Positions 27,501 through 34,981 of a stretch of DNA of 63,290 nt are shown in pieces. Position 1 is the stretch's first letter, and each line of letters opens with the position of its first letter. The notes below the pieces were generated by a model. It was given only the letters and a program-made list of their open reading frames with translations, was not told where the DNA came from and did no database searches. Both the position numbers and the translations under genes were made by a program. The stretch is from Sphingomonadales bacterium (GTDB taxonomy: Bacteria > Pseudomonadota > Alphaproteobacteria > Sphingomonadales > Sphingomonadaceae): positions 1 to 63,290 of the forward strand of contig JANXVZ010000046.1 in the NCBI GenBank assembly GCA_025351405.1, read 5' to 3'.

Positions 27501-28634
27501 CGCCAGCGCCGTATTGGCGGTACGCACCTCGGCGCGGATCCGGCTCAATTCGACATCGACGGAAAACAGCGCTGCCGAGACCGCAACGGCGATGACGATG
27601 ACGGTGCCCGCCCCCACCGCCGTCAATTCGAGCACAGAAAGCGCTTCGGCCGGTCCCAGGAAACGCAGCTTCAACACCGGCACCAGCGCCAGCAAGATAA
27701 GCAGCGCGACGCCAAAACCAGCGGCGATGATCGGCGGCGGATGCAGCAACCGCGTCGCCCCTGCTCCTGCCGGCACCAGCATGACCGCCACCGCGCCGCC
27801 GCCTTCGCCCGCTCCTGGCAGCGTCAGCGGTCGTACATAGGCGACATGGCTCTCCCCTGCCGCCTGCACGCGCACCGGATCGAGCGTGGTCAGGGGATCG
27901 ACCGCCACCGCCTTGGCGCCGGAAAGCCTGTCGAGAACCGACGCACTGAGCGAATCGGCGACGGGAAGCCGCTTGAGGTTGGTCAGCGCCAAGGGGTCGT
28001 CGGCGATCTGGGCGCGGACTTCGCCGGTGCCGGCATCCGCGATGATGAGGTGCGTGGCGGTCGGCGCAACATCGCCAAGCCCGACGAGGCGCCCCAGTGG
28101 CAATTCGGTGGCATAGCAGGCTATGGTGCCATTGCCGGGGAAAAGCGGCTCGCCGCCAATCCGCAGCGATGCAAAGCTGGCAAGGCCGGGGACGATATGG
28201 CGATCGGCGGCATCAAGGCTGGCAACCGGAATATTGCCCGCCAGCCGCATCATACCAGCGCCGATCCAGCTTTGGCGGCCCTTGGCGGCATCGGCCTCCG
28301 GACACGCCGCCGGGGTCGCCGCCAATGCGTAGCGAATGTGCAACTGGCCGAGCGAAGGGTGCCAGAACCGGGCCTGCGCCTGCCAGCCACGGCCCCGATC
28401 GGCCATGGTCGCCGGCTCGAGCCGCGTCGGCAGCAGGTTGGCGCGCGCCATGCTTTCCACCGTCGTCGGCCAACTTTCGAGCGTGCTGGCGATCAGCGCC
28501 AGGTCGTGGCTGTTGCGGCGCGTATCATAGCCGACAATGCGGTTGGAGGCCTGGGTAAGCCAGACGCCGAACGCCACCGCCAGCAGCGCCAGCGCCGCTG
28601 CCGCCATCAACAGCCAGCGCGAGGCGGTCCTCAT
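24558..28634 (-). CDS. large polytopic membrane protein with extracytoplasmic domains and degenerate P-loop NTPase-like region
   Basis: A 1358-residue inner-membrane protein. Hydrophobic segments near residues 7-27, 302-322, 335-357, 678-698, 724-738, 743-759, 781-799, 934-958, 1303-1323 and 1329-1349 enclose two large extracytoplasmic parts (about 28-300 and 358-677; the second ends in a Cache-like YSNWGLFVW strand) and a smaller one (800-933). The cytoplasmic part (959-1300) looks like a decayed NTPase: RTLVVKPPLWLETSLI lines up with a P-loop that has lost its glycines and lysine, VTGIELVLRDP with Walker B, LVVLSELMPLEP with sensor 1. It ends in a winged-helix-like stretch (LWSASSRGEQLVLHNLASG, LIRRGLVVF). 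A membrane sensor or scaffold for the protease encoded next is inferred; I know no named family. Confidence 0.8.
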   Translation of the reverse strand: MRTASRWLLMAAAALALLAVAFGVWLTQASNRIVGYDTRRNSHDLALIASTLESWPTTVESMARANLLPTRLEPATMADRGRGWQAQARFWHPSLGQLHIRYALAATPAACPEADAAKGRQSWIGAGMMRLAGNIPVASLDAADRHIVPGLASFASLRIGGEPLFPGNGTIACYATELPLGRLVGLGDVAPTATHLIIADAGTGEVRAQIADDPLALTNLKRLPVADSLSASVLDRLSGAKAVAVDPLTTLDPVRVQAAGESHVAYVRPLTLPGAGEGGGAVAVMLVPAGAGATRLLHPPPIIAAGFGVALLILLALVPVLKLRFLGPAEALSVLELTAVGAGTVIVIAVAVSAALFSVDVELSRIRAEVRTANTALALREQFRGEIGRLIGAEQRRGPFGAPRPVTCMDAPLSLNAVMTPPPGQYPLIEPDVAAMPANLRQRFESGALPPRESAFLVDTTGTLVPGTAIASCRMNNGARLDIVERDYFQAALAGDTLRVPGMKPVRLMPRGAQPGAIVLPRYSIAEVRSQSDGIDKTIIAFPVLLGGSTMSRAPTGVLATASVLRSLLSPMLPPDERFMVVDLASPTLKVLFHSTRARAGVENVEDEITAPGLAGARQNLSRPEFDSGRPGSFTATYDGQRQHFAYTRLPYSNWGLFVWHAHDSADLRPARMLQDTLVGWLTAAAILSVLSTLLLMVTLRHPWRWLWPDEARRDQYRMATRANLAAAAIGLVTLVVVPDWPILAAMLCWLAIVIIGYRCFLEPSPAMSPLLPETQSRYRYWAVSLVLVAVVVPVLAFHRDAAVFAQRADDASSLAYEKTALAARANARAAIARVYFTDLRAANVGRAGASDDGLGVAGDCWRPRQSWASRSSIIERATAALRPETSASPVLASDLPAQSQRCFGAKALPAGGLATDTAVSRADPKLSPGDTGLMPVLWVLITIAAGLAASGFALGVVWTRLFGLGTPLEAVRYPSLPVPASFADLALGQRTLVVKPPLWLETSLIAHAHHVDLTDETPSPVPGTQVAPWSPPQRYVVTGIELVLRDPPRRRAALALLEKLVASAAFRAGNVQLVVLSELMPLEPLLQAYEREKETLARGDDAMAYEAVRRHLEDTRWARLFEGVQVFVFPILPKLLPSAGDSTVVAATVAELAPLPERVLAALLPPPTLAPLSPELRAAAASEAAAFDSYYGNAVRRYADSLHAPSPAAAVDFAGTILIDHYQQLWSASSRGEQLVLHNLASGRVPSVSSAGPLKSLIRRGLVVFDPLPRLMNDSFGNFLRRVERPATLARWRRDAPSGGWQLAVWPLIIILPLGLLVLGWGIVDSGQPLAALLPLLLAGGPALLQALGVARKMGGR

Positions 28635-28690
28635 CAGACCAACGCCCGTGACAGGTTGAGAAGCCAGCCGCCGGCGTTTAACCTGGTGCG

Positions 28691-28882
28691 ATGAGCCAGC
28701 CGGGCAACCCCGAGGCACCCGAAGCCGTGAATGCGGACTTCCTTGCCATGCTGCGCGCCCATCGCCGCGTCATCGAGAGCGACGACCCACAGATTGCGCT
28801 GCCCCCCGGCGTTACCCATGTGCTGGTTACTTCCCCCGGCCAGGCGCCGCGGCTGGTCGAGCGGCGAAAGGCGGCGTTTTAG
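28691..28882 (+). CDS. small protein of unknown function
   Basis: A 63-residue frame with clean coding composition (about four fifths of third positions G or C) and an acidic N-terminus (NPEAPEAVNADFLAMLRAHRRV) then ALPPGVTHVLVTSPGQAPRLVERRKA. No signal peptide or membrane helix. It lies between the metallopeptidase and the membrane protein on the opposite strand, and its last 56 bases overlap the metallopeptidase C-terminus convergently. Either it is a genuine small gene or the peptidase ends earlier in an allelic form; the composition favours a real gene. Confidence 0.5.
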   Translation: MSQPGNPEAPEAVNADFLAMLRAHRRVIESDDPQIALPPGVTHVLVTSPGQAPRLVERRKAAF

Positions 28883-30386
28883 CGGGGGCATGGCCGCACA
28901 AGGCGCGGCAGCCGCAGGCAAAGGCAGCGCGTTCGAGGGTCTTCACCCCGCGCCGGCTGACGACGCGGTGGGTGATCGCACCCTCCAGTCCGACGGCGCC
29001 CGATCCTGTCGCGCCACCCTTGGATGCCGGTGCAGCAAAGGCGATGCTGCCGCGCCTGAGCAGGTTGGCGACATAGTCCCGCACCTCGGCATCGACGGCA
29101 ACCGGGCTGTCGGTCGAGCCGAGCATTGCCGCCATCCCGTTGACCCGGCCGATGGTCGCGACGTGCGGGGTGGGTGCCACCACGCCCGCCAGCCGCACAT
29201 CGAGCGACGACAGGTCGACAGCACGCGACACGCTGGCCTGGGTCAGCCTAGTGCCGGCGATGTCGATCGTGCGCGTCGTTACCGGGGCATCGGCGGTCGC
29301 ACCCAGCACCTGCCGCAGCGTCGCCGCACCGGCGGTGCCCAACGGTTTTGCGGCAGTGCCGCCATCAAGCGTCATCGACGGTGCAAATGGCGTGCCCCCC
29401 GCCAGATCGATACCGTGATGACCATAGGCGGCGCGAATGGCGGGGGCATTGGCGCCCTGATACTGTGCCTGGTCGAGCGCCAGCATGGTGCGGCCTACGG
29501 ACTGCATGAAGCGCGGCCGCAGCGGCGCCCGCACGATGGCGCCCGCCAGCAACCATGCCGCAACACGGGTCGCGCCCCACAGCGTCGCCTCGCCGGGTGC
29601 GCCGGTGCGGTAGATTCCCAATATCGTCCGGTAAAAGGTTCCAGCCAGCAATTGCCCGAAACTGTGGACTTCGTTGATAAGGGCGCCGGGCGGGCCAGTG
29701 AACGGCAGCGTCGTCGGCAGCACCCATTGAAAATCATTGAGACCGCGCCGCGGCAGCGCCGCATTGTGGCCGGGCACTTTCGTCGCGATTGCGGCCGCCA
29801 GATCCTCGATAAGCGTTTCGACCGCGTTGGCATTGGCCAGCCCCGGGTCGCCCGCGAGGATGAACTGGCGCGTCGCCTGGTCGGACAGCGCCGTCAGCAT
29901 GGCCACACAATCGCCGAAACCCTCGTGGAAGCTGCTGATCTCGATCATCTGCGAGTTCCACAGGTCGGGGCGCAACGAATCAAGGATGGCATGGCCACAT
30001 TCATGCGAGACGGTGTCCGACGACACGCCGGTCAGGAAATTGCTGCCGCCGACATCGGTGTGGAAGAACGATAGCGACTGGCGGTTGTAATAGGCGTTGA
30101 GGTCATCGCCCGCATCGGGAAGCAACTGCAGCGTCCGGTTGCTCGCATCCCCCTGCCAGCCCGGCAATGGCCCGAAAACGCCCTCGAAGGTTGCAAGCGC
30201 GGTCAACGCCGCCTGTCTGGCCTGCCACGGCAGGAACTGAATGTCGGTGGCCGGGTAAAGCCCCGGCGGCGGCAGTGAGGCAATGCTGAGCCCGACGCGT
30301 CCCGCCGGACGATCGGGCAGCGGATCGACCTGGCGCAAGGGCAGGCCGGCAACGCGCGGATCGTTCGGGATGAAGTTGATCGGCAC
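28827..30386 (-). CDS. thermolysin-like HEXXH metallopeptidase
   Basis: A 519-residue protein whose zinc site is His128-Glu129-Cys-Gly-His132 (VSHECGHAILD) with the third ligand Glu155 in FHEGFGDCVAML. The NAYY...SxDxVxHExxHAxLDxL...FHExFxD pattern is shared with the second domain of the 1253-residue fusion protein, so the two are paralogues. No signal peptide or prodomain is visible, unlike secreted M4 peptidases. The C-terminus carries a cysteine cluster (FACGCRALCGH). GTG start with a GAGGGGG ribosome-binding site about nine bases upstream. It has its own promoter and leads the cluster. Confidence 0.85.
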   Translation of the reverse strand: MPINFIPNDPRVAGLPLRQVDPLPDRPAGRVGLSIASLPPPGLYPATDIQFLPWQARQAALTALATFEGVFGPLPGWQGDASNRTLQLLPDAGDDLNAYYNRQSLSFFHTDVGGSNFLTGVSSDTVSHECGHAILDSLRPDLWNSQMIEISSFHEGFGDCVAMLTALSDQATRQFILAGDPGLANANAVETLIEDLAAAIATKVPGHNAALPRRGLNDFQWVLPTTLPFTGPPGALINEVHSFGQLLAGTFYRTILGIYRTGAPGEATLWGATRVAAWLLAGAIVRAPLRPRFMQSVGRTMLALDQAQYQGANAPAIRAAYGHHGIDLAGGTPFAPSMTLDGGTAAKPLGTAGAATLRQVLGATADAPVTTRTIDIAGTRLTQASVSRAVDLSSLDVRLAGVVAPTPHVATIGRVNGMAAMLGSTDSPVAVDAEVRDYVANLLRRGSIAFAAPASKGGATGSGAVGLEGAITHRVVSRRGVKTLERAAFACGCRALCGHAPAKTPPFAARPAAAPGRGK

Positions 30387-30405
30387 GCCGCAATCCCCCT
30401 CGCCG

Positions 30406-30426
30406 GCAGCCGGAAGATCCGGCTGC
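30406..30426 (-). promoter_or_regulatory. leader hairpin before the metallopeptidase gene
   Basis: A perfect 9-bp inverted repeat, GCAGCCGGA and TCCGGCTGC, around three bases. It lies in the presumed 5' leader, ending about 20 bases before the GTG start and next to the ribosome-binding site. It could affect RNA stability or translation. Confidence 0.5.
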
Positions 30427-30464
30427 GCATCGATATGGCAGCGACCCTTGTTTATTTTGTCGCA

Positions 30465-30492
30465 AGTCTAGGCGCGCGGCAAAGCCTGTCAA
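30465..30492 (-). promoter_or_regulatory. sigma-70 promoter of the protease cluster
   Basis: TTGACA (30487-30492) and TAGACT (30465-30470) are separated by 16 bases on the minus strand. The -35 box is a perfect consensus match, the -10 four of six. It sits in the only AT-richer patch upstream of the metallopeptidase gene and predicts a leader of about 70 bases. Confidence 0.55.
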
Positions 30493-30515
30493 TGCGCGCC
30501 AACGGTACCGGGTGG

Positions 30516-31103
30516 TTATTGCGGCCCGACCCGGGCGTTGAAAACAAACGCCGGCGGCCAATTGCGCAGTTCGAAACGCACCGAAACCTGGCCGAACACT
30601 TGCCGCAGCGCGCCGAGCCAGCGCGTCGAATACTGGTAGCCGACGAACACCGCGTCGGGCGCCATTGCCGCTGCGGTGGCGACCAGGATGGCCTGGCAAA
30701 CATCATCGGGCATGATCGAAAAGGGCAGGCTCGATACCGCGACGTCGCAATGGGAACGGCCATTTCCGGCAAGCGCGGCTGCGACGCTTTCCGCCGACGC
30801 GGCGACGATTGTCAGCCGCGTGTCCGGGATGTCCCGCCTCAGGAAGCTGACGAAATCGGGGTTGATCTCCATGGCGATCAGCTTCGCATCGGGACCGAGC
30901 CGCGCCAGCAGCGCCCGCGTGACGACGCCAGTGCCGGGACCGTACTCGACAACCGTCTGCACCTTCGACCAGTCGATTCCACCCAGCAGCCGATTGATCA
31001 ACCGCCGCGAGCTTGGAATCAACGATCCGGTTCCGCGCGGATTGGCCAGAAAGCTGCGCGCAAACAGCAATCGCGGGCGGGTACGGGTACGCGCTGTCGC
31101 CAC
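30516..31103 (-). CDS. PmtA-like phospholipid N-methyltransferase
   Basis: A small SAM-dependent methyltransferase of about 195 residues. The pattern SLIPSSRRLINRLL, VEYGPGTGVVTRALLARL (SAM loop), LIAMEINPDFVSFLRRD and SSLPFSIMP matches the rhizobial PmtA type, which makes phosphatidylcholine from phosphatidylethanolamine; related rRNA adenine dimethylases share the loop. The start is uncertain: GTG at 31103 has no clear ribosome-binding site. A CTG at 31139 would overlap the GST stop as CTGA. It follows the GST gene on the same strand. Confidence 0.78.
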   Translation of the reverse strand: MATARTRTRPRLLFARSFLANPRGTGSLIPSSRRLINRLLGGIDWSKVQTVVEYGPGTGVVTRALLARLGPDAKLIAMEINPDFVSFLRRDIPDTRLTIVAASAESVAAALAGNGRSHCDVAVSSLPFSIMPDDVCQAILVATAAAMAPDAVFVGYQYSTRWLGALRQVFGQVSVRFELRNWPPAFVFNARVGPQ

Positions 31104-31135
31104 CGTCGGCCCGGTCAGGTTGATCGTCGTCAGGC

Positions 31136-31750
31136 TCAGGCGGCGCTGCTTGGGCGTGCAGCGGCACGGACGTGCCATTCCGCTATCCAGCCTGCCGCGG
31201 CGGGGGCCGGCTGGCCGACGGACGCACCAAATTCGACGAAAGCCAGCAACAGGATATCGGCCAGGGTGTAGCGGTCCCCGCAAACCCAGGTGCGCCCGGC
31301 CAGCTGCTTGTCGAGCCACAACAGCTTTTCCTGGGCAATGGCCTTCAATTCGGCAGCGGCCTCGGGGCTGAGCAGGGTCATGCGGCTGGCGAACAGCCCG
31401 CGGCCCTCGGTGGCGCGAAACGCCGTGGTCATCGGTTCGACAATGGCAAGGTCGATGCGTCGGGTCCACATCCGGGTCTCGGCGCGCTCTTCAGGGGTGC
31501 TGCCGATGACAGGATTGGCCGGGTGAACGTCTTCCAGATACTCGACGATCGTGGTGATTTCCGAAATGCACCGACCGTTATCAAGCTCCAGCCCGGGCAG
31601 GCCGCCGGTAGGCACCTTGGCGACATAATCCGACTGGCGATTTTCGCCGGCCATCAGGTCGACCGTGACGGTGTCGATCGTCATCGCCTTCTCGGCCAGG
31701 GCGATGCGCACGACACGCGGATTGGGGCCGATCGAATCATAGAGCTTCAT
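31136..31750 (-). CDS. glutathione S-transferase family protein
   Basis: A 204-residue GST-fold protein. The thioredoxin-like N-domain starts MKLYDSIGPNPRVVRIALAEK and has the glutathione contact region VPTGGLPGLELDNGRCISEITTIVEYLE. The all-helical C-domain includes the RYTLADILLLAFVEFG motif with the N-capping box aspartate. Substrate unknown. ATG at 31750. Confidence 0.92.
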   Translation of the reverse strand: MKLYDSIGPNPRVVRIALAEKAMTIDTVTVDLMAGENRQSDYVAKVPTGGLPGLELDNGRCISEITTIVEYLEDVHPANPVIGSTPEERAETRMWTRRIDLAIVEPMTTAFRATEGRGLFASRMTLLSPEAAAELKAIAQEKLLWLDKQLAGRTWVCGDRYTLADILLLAFVEFGASVGQPAPAAAGWIAEWHVRAAARPSSAA

Positions 31751-31860
31751 GTCAACACCTCCGGCGCAGCACAGCAAATGCCGCGCCGGAGACGTCATGG
31801 GCAGGCGAAGCGGCGGCGTCAATCACCCACGGGCGAAGCGCCGATCATTTCGCTCCCGCG

Positions 31861-32190
31861 TCAGCGCGGATCGTAATAGCGCTGGCGACGGTTGTCGTAG
31901 TGATAGCGGCGGCCATCGTTCTCGTAATAATAGCGCTGGCCGTTGCGATCCTCGTAGCGATTATGGTCGTCCGTGACGATGCCGATCACCGCGCCCGCAG
32001 CGGCGCCGATTGCAGCGCCGGCCAGCACGTCACCACCGGTGACGGCACCGACGAGGGCGCCGCCAGCGGCACCGATGCCGGCACCCTTCAGCCCGCGCGA
32101 TGCGTGCTGGTTGCCGTATTCATCGGTTGTGCAGGCTGCCAGCGAAGCAGTTGCCGCGATGGCGAAGATGGCTGTCTTGAGTGGCTTCAT
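31861..32190 (-). CDS. glycine-zipper 2TM outer-membrane lipoprotein
   Basis: A 109-residue lipoprotein with signal peptide and lipobox ASLAAC (Cys20). The middle is a glycine zipper (GLKGAGIGAAGGALVGAV, AGAAIGAAAGAVIG), the hallmark of the SlyB/PcP family. The C-terminus is rich in Tyr and Arg (RYYYENDGRRYHYDNRRQRYY). Probably envelope-stabilising; no partner is visible nearby. Confidence 0.9.
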   Translation of the reverse strand: MKPLKTAIFAIAATASLAACTTDEYGNQHASRGLKGAGIGAAGGALVGAVTGGDVLAGAAIGAAAGAVIGIVTDDHNRYEDRNGQRYYYENDGRRYHYDNRRQRYYDPR

Positions 32191-32359
32191 GGCCGTGCTC
32201 CCGTTGTTTCGTTACACTGCAAACCATCAGGTCGGCGCCAGGTTCCGTGTCCGCCTCCTTGCGCTGCCAAACACCCCCGCCGCACATCCTGCCACACCGC
32301 TTGCGTTGCCGCGGGTTGCGTATTACGCCGCCGATACAGTCTTTTACCGGAGTTTCGAT

Positions 32360-34171
32360 ATGCGCGTACTGCTGTTTCTGGCCGCCTCGATGATGGCGCT
32401 TTCCGCGCCACTGCACGCCCAGGGTGCGGCGCCTGCCGCTGCTGTCGATTCGTCGCCGCACGCGCGCCTTCGTGCCATCTTTGCTGCCAGCGACGAAGTC
32501 GGCATGAAGCGCAACCCCATCCAGGCGCTGTTCCGGGGGGATCCGCGGTACGCCGAACGTTTTGGCGATTACATCAGCGACGCCTATCTCGCCGGGGAGA
32601 AAGCCGCCGCCGAGGCCGATCTGGCGGCGCTGGCCGGGATCGATCGCAACACGCTCAACGCCGACGACCGCATTTCCTACGATGTCTTCAAATACCAGAC
32701 CGAGATGGGGCTCAAGGGCTTTGAACCGGCGCTGCTCAAGGCGGCGATCGACCGCCCCGTCGATCATTTCAGCGGGTTCCAGACGTTCGTTCCGGACCTG
32801 TCGTCGGGAGAAGGCGCCGCGCCCTTCAAGACCGTCGCGGATTATGACAACAACCTCAGCCGTCTCGACGGATATGTCACCTATATCGACCGCGCCATCA
32901 GCCGCATGAAGCAGGGGCTCGCCGACGGCGTCACCAACCCTCGGCTGGTGATGGCCAACGTTGTCGGGCAACTGGATGCACTCGTGCCGCCAACGGTGGA
33001 GGCGAGCGTGTTCTACAAGCCGGTGCTGAAGTTCCCCGATGCTGTTCCCACGGCAGACCGGACGCGCCTCACCGCCGCCTATGCCGCCTTCATTCGCGAC
33101 AAGCTCAACCCGGCGCAGTTGAAGCTGCGCGACTTCATCAGGGACGAATACCTGCCCAAGGCCCGCGAAACGGTCGGGCTTGGCCAGATGCCGGGCGGTG
33201 CGGCGCTTTACCGCTATCTCGTCGAGCAAACGACGACGACCAACATGACGCCCGAAGCCATTCACAGCCTGGGCCTTTCGGAAGTGGCGCGCATTCATGG
33301 CGAAATGGAAAAGGTCAAGAAGCAGACCGGCTTCAAGGGCAGCCTGGCGGATTATTTCGTCTTCATGCGCACCGACAAGCAGTTTCAGCCGGCAAGCCGC
33401 GAAGCAATGCGTGACGAGTTCTTCGCCATCGACAAGCGGATCCTCGCCAATATCGGTCGCGATTTCAGCACCATCCCTAAGTCGGCGCTCGAGATCCGGG
33501 CCGAGCCTGCCTATAAGGAAAAAACATCGGCAGGCGGCGAGTACAACGGCGGCACGCCCGACGGCGCGCGTCCCGGCGTGTTCTATTACAATGCCTATGA
33601 CCTGCCCTCGCGCTCGACATGGGGCTATGAGACGCTGTTCCTCCACGAAGGCATCCCCGGCCATCATTTCCAGATCAGCCTGGCGCAGGAAAATGCGGAT
33701 TTGCCGGCATTCCAGCGGTTTGGCGGCAACACCGCCTATGTCGAAGGGTGGGCGCTGTATTCCGAAAGCCTTGGCCAGGAACTCGGCATGTTCACCGATC
33801 CGTACCAGATGTACGGACATCTGAACGACGAGATCCTGCGCGCCATGCGGCTCGTCGTCGATACCGGCATCCACTCGCAGGGCTGGGGCCGCGACCAGGC
33901 GATCAAGTACATGCTCGACAATTCGGCGATGGGGAAGACCGACGCCACCGCCGAGGTCGAGCGCTATATCGCCATCCCGTCACAGGCGCTGGCCTACAAG
34001 GTCGGCCAGCTCACCATCCGCCGCCTGCGCACCAAGGCCGAAAAGGCGCTGGGGCCCAGGTTCGACGTACGCGACTTCCACGCCCAGGTGCTGATGTCCG
34101 GCGCGCTGCCGATGGCAGTGCTCGAAACCAAGATCGACAACTGGATCGTGAGCAAGGGCGGAAAGGCCTGA
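32360..34171 (+). CDS. DUF885 family secreted peptidase-like protein
   Basis: A 603-residue protein with a signal peptide (MRVLLFLAASMMALSAPLHA) and the DUF885 domain. The metal-binding FLHEGIPGHHFQ motif (HEXXXH-type), AYVEGWALYSESLG and GPRFDVRDFHAQVL are characteristic. DUF885 proteins are predicted zinc carboxypeptidase-like enzymes of the cell envelope. CGGAG stands six to seven bases before the ATG at 32360; longer in-frame versions starting near 31973 run over the neighbouring lipoprotein gene and its promoter and are not used. Confidence 0.92.
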   Translation: MRVLLFLAASMMALSAPLHAQGAAPAAAVDSSPHARLRAIFAASDEVGMKRNPIQALFRGDPRYAERFGDYISDAYLAGEKAAAEADLAALAGIDRNTLNADDRISYDVFKYQTEMGLKGFEPALLKAAIDRPVDHFSGFQTFVPDLSSGEGAAPFKTVADYDNNLSRLDGYVTYIDRAISRMKQGLADGVTNPRLVMANVVGQLDALVPPTVEASVFYKPVLKFPDAVPTADRTRLTAAYAAFIRDKLNPAQLKLRDFIRDEYLPKARETVGLGQMPGGAALYRYLVEQTTTTNMTPEAIHSLGLSEVARIHGEMEKVKKQTGFKGSLADYFVFMRTDKQFQPASREAMRDEFFAIDKRILANIGRDFSTIPKSALEIRAEPAYKEKTSAGGEYNGGTPDGARPGVFYYNAYDLPSRSTWGYETLFLHEGIPGHHFQISLAQENADLPAFQRFGGNTAYVEGWALYSESLGQELGMFTDPYQMYGHLNDEILRAMRLVVDTGIHSQGWGRDQAIKYMLDNSAMGKTDATAEVERYIAIPSQALAYKVGQLTIRRLRTKAEKALGPRFDVRDFHAQVLMSGALPMAVLETKIDNWIVSKGGKA

Positions 34172-34192
34172 CCTCGCCCCCGAACGATCGCG

Positions 34193-34218
34193 GCGGGCCG
34201 GCCCCGGGGCCGGCCCGC
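34193..34218. terminator. GC-rich palindrome between convergent genes
   Basis: A perfect 26-base palindrome (starting GCGGGCCGGCCCC) lies between the DUF885 gene stop and the stop of the minus-strand gene at 34221. It lacks a T-run but is placed as a shared terminator. Confidence 0.55.
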
Positions 34219-34220
34219 TA

Positions 34221-34979
34221 TCAGCCAATCGTGCCAAACGCCGCCAGCCGTCGCGCCAGTGCCTGCGCCGCCGCCGCGTCGCCGGTCTTCAGCGACGCCG
34301 CCAGTTGCACACCCTGTGCCCGGGCAAGTGCATCGAATGCGTCATGTGCCGGCATCTGGCCGATACCCTGCAACAGCGTCGCAGCCTTGGCGGCGTTGTT
34401 CTTGTCGAGATCGAGCAGGGTTATGGCGTAGTAACTGCGGTGGACGGGGTTGGCCGGATCAAGCTTGATCGCCTTGATGAAGAAGGGATCGACTTCGCTG
34501 GCATGGGCGCCCAGCACCAGCCCTGCGGTGAACGACCCAAGGGTTGCCACCGCGCCGCCGTGCCAGCCGCCGAGCGCCGCCCAGGCCAGCGCCATTTCGG
34601 GATGGGCGGCGCGCACGGCGTCCATGCGCTTGCGGGTATCCTTTGCAAGGCCCGGCGAGCGCGTCAGCTTGGCGCGATAGCCGATGGCAATGGCCTTCTG
34701 GATTTGCACGTTGGGGTCGGTCGGGGCCTTGGCCAAGGCTGCATCAAGGTCTTTTTCCGCCGCAGCCACCAATGCCAACGCGCGCGCCTTGTCGGCTGTC
34801 TGGTATGCCGCGATGAACATTTCGGCGCGCGCCGCGAGGACGAGGCTGGCAGCGGTGCCCTCGGTTCGGCCTTCGCCGATCGCCATCGCCCATCGCCCGT
34901 CATGAAATGACGTGGCACTATCGGCAAACGCCGGGGCAGCGCTGCCGAGCAACAGCGCGATAACAACAACAGATTTCAT
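34221..34979 (-). CDS. secreted protein with TPR-like repeats
   Basis: A 252-residue protein with signal peptide (MKSVVVIALLLGSAAPAFA). Helical pairs such as AEKDLDAALAKAPTDPNVQIQKA and FIKAIKLDPANPVHRSYYAITLLDL resemble tetratricopeptide repeats, suggesting a periplasmic interaction scaffold. No enzymatic motif. It begins two bases after the lysK stop on the same strand, so it is probably co-transcribed with it. Confidence 0.75.
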   Translation of the reverse strand: MKSVVVIALLLGSAAPAFADSATSFHDGRWAMAIGEGRTEGTAASLVLAARAEMFIAAYQTADKARALALVAAAEKDLDAALAKAPTDPNVQIQKAIAIGYRAKLTRSPGLAKDTRKRMDAVRAAHPEMALAWAALGGWHGGAVATLGSFTAGLVLGAHASEVDPFFIKAIKLDPANPVHRSYYAITLLDLDKNNAAKAATLLQGIGQMPAHDAFDALARAQGVQLAASLKTGDAAAAQALARRLAAFGTIG

Positions 34980-34981
34980 GA

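Noticed and set aside
26529-28694. A 721-codon open frame on the plus strand opposite the large membrane protein.
   Set aside because: It is very rich in Arg, Gln and His with no motif, as expected from the antisense of a GC-rich gene; the minus-strand frame has membrane segments and correct overlaps.
32120-33874. A 584-codon minus-strand frame opposite the DUF885 gene.
   Set aside because: Antisense shadow with no signal or motif.
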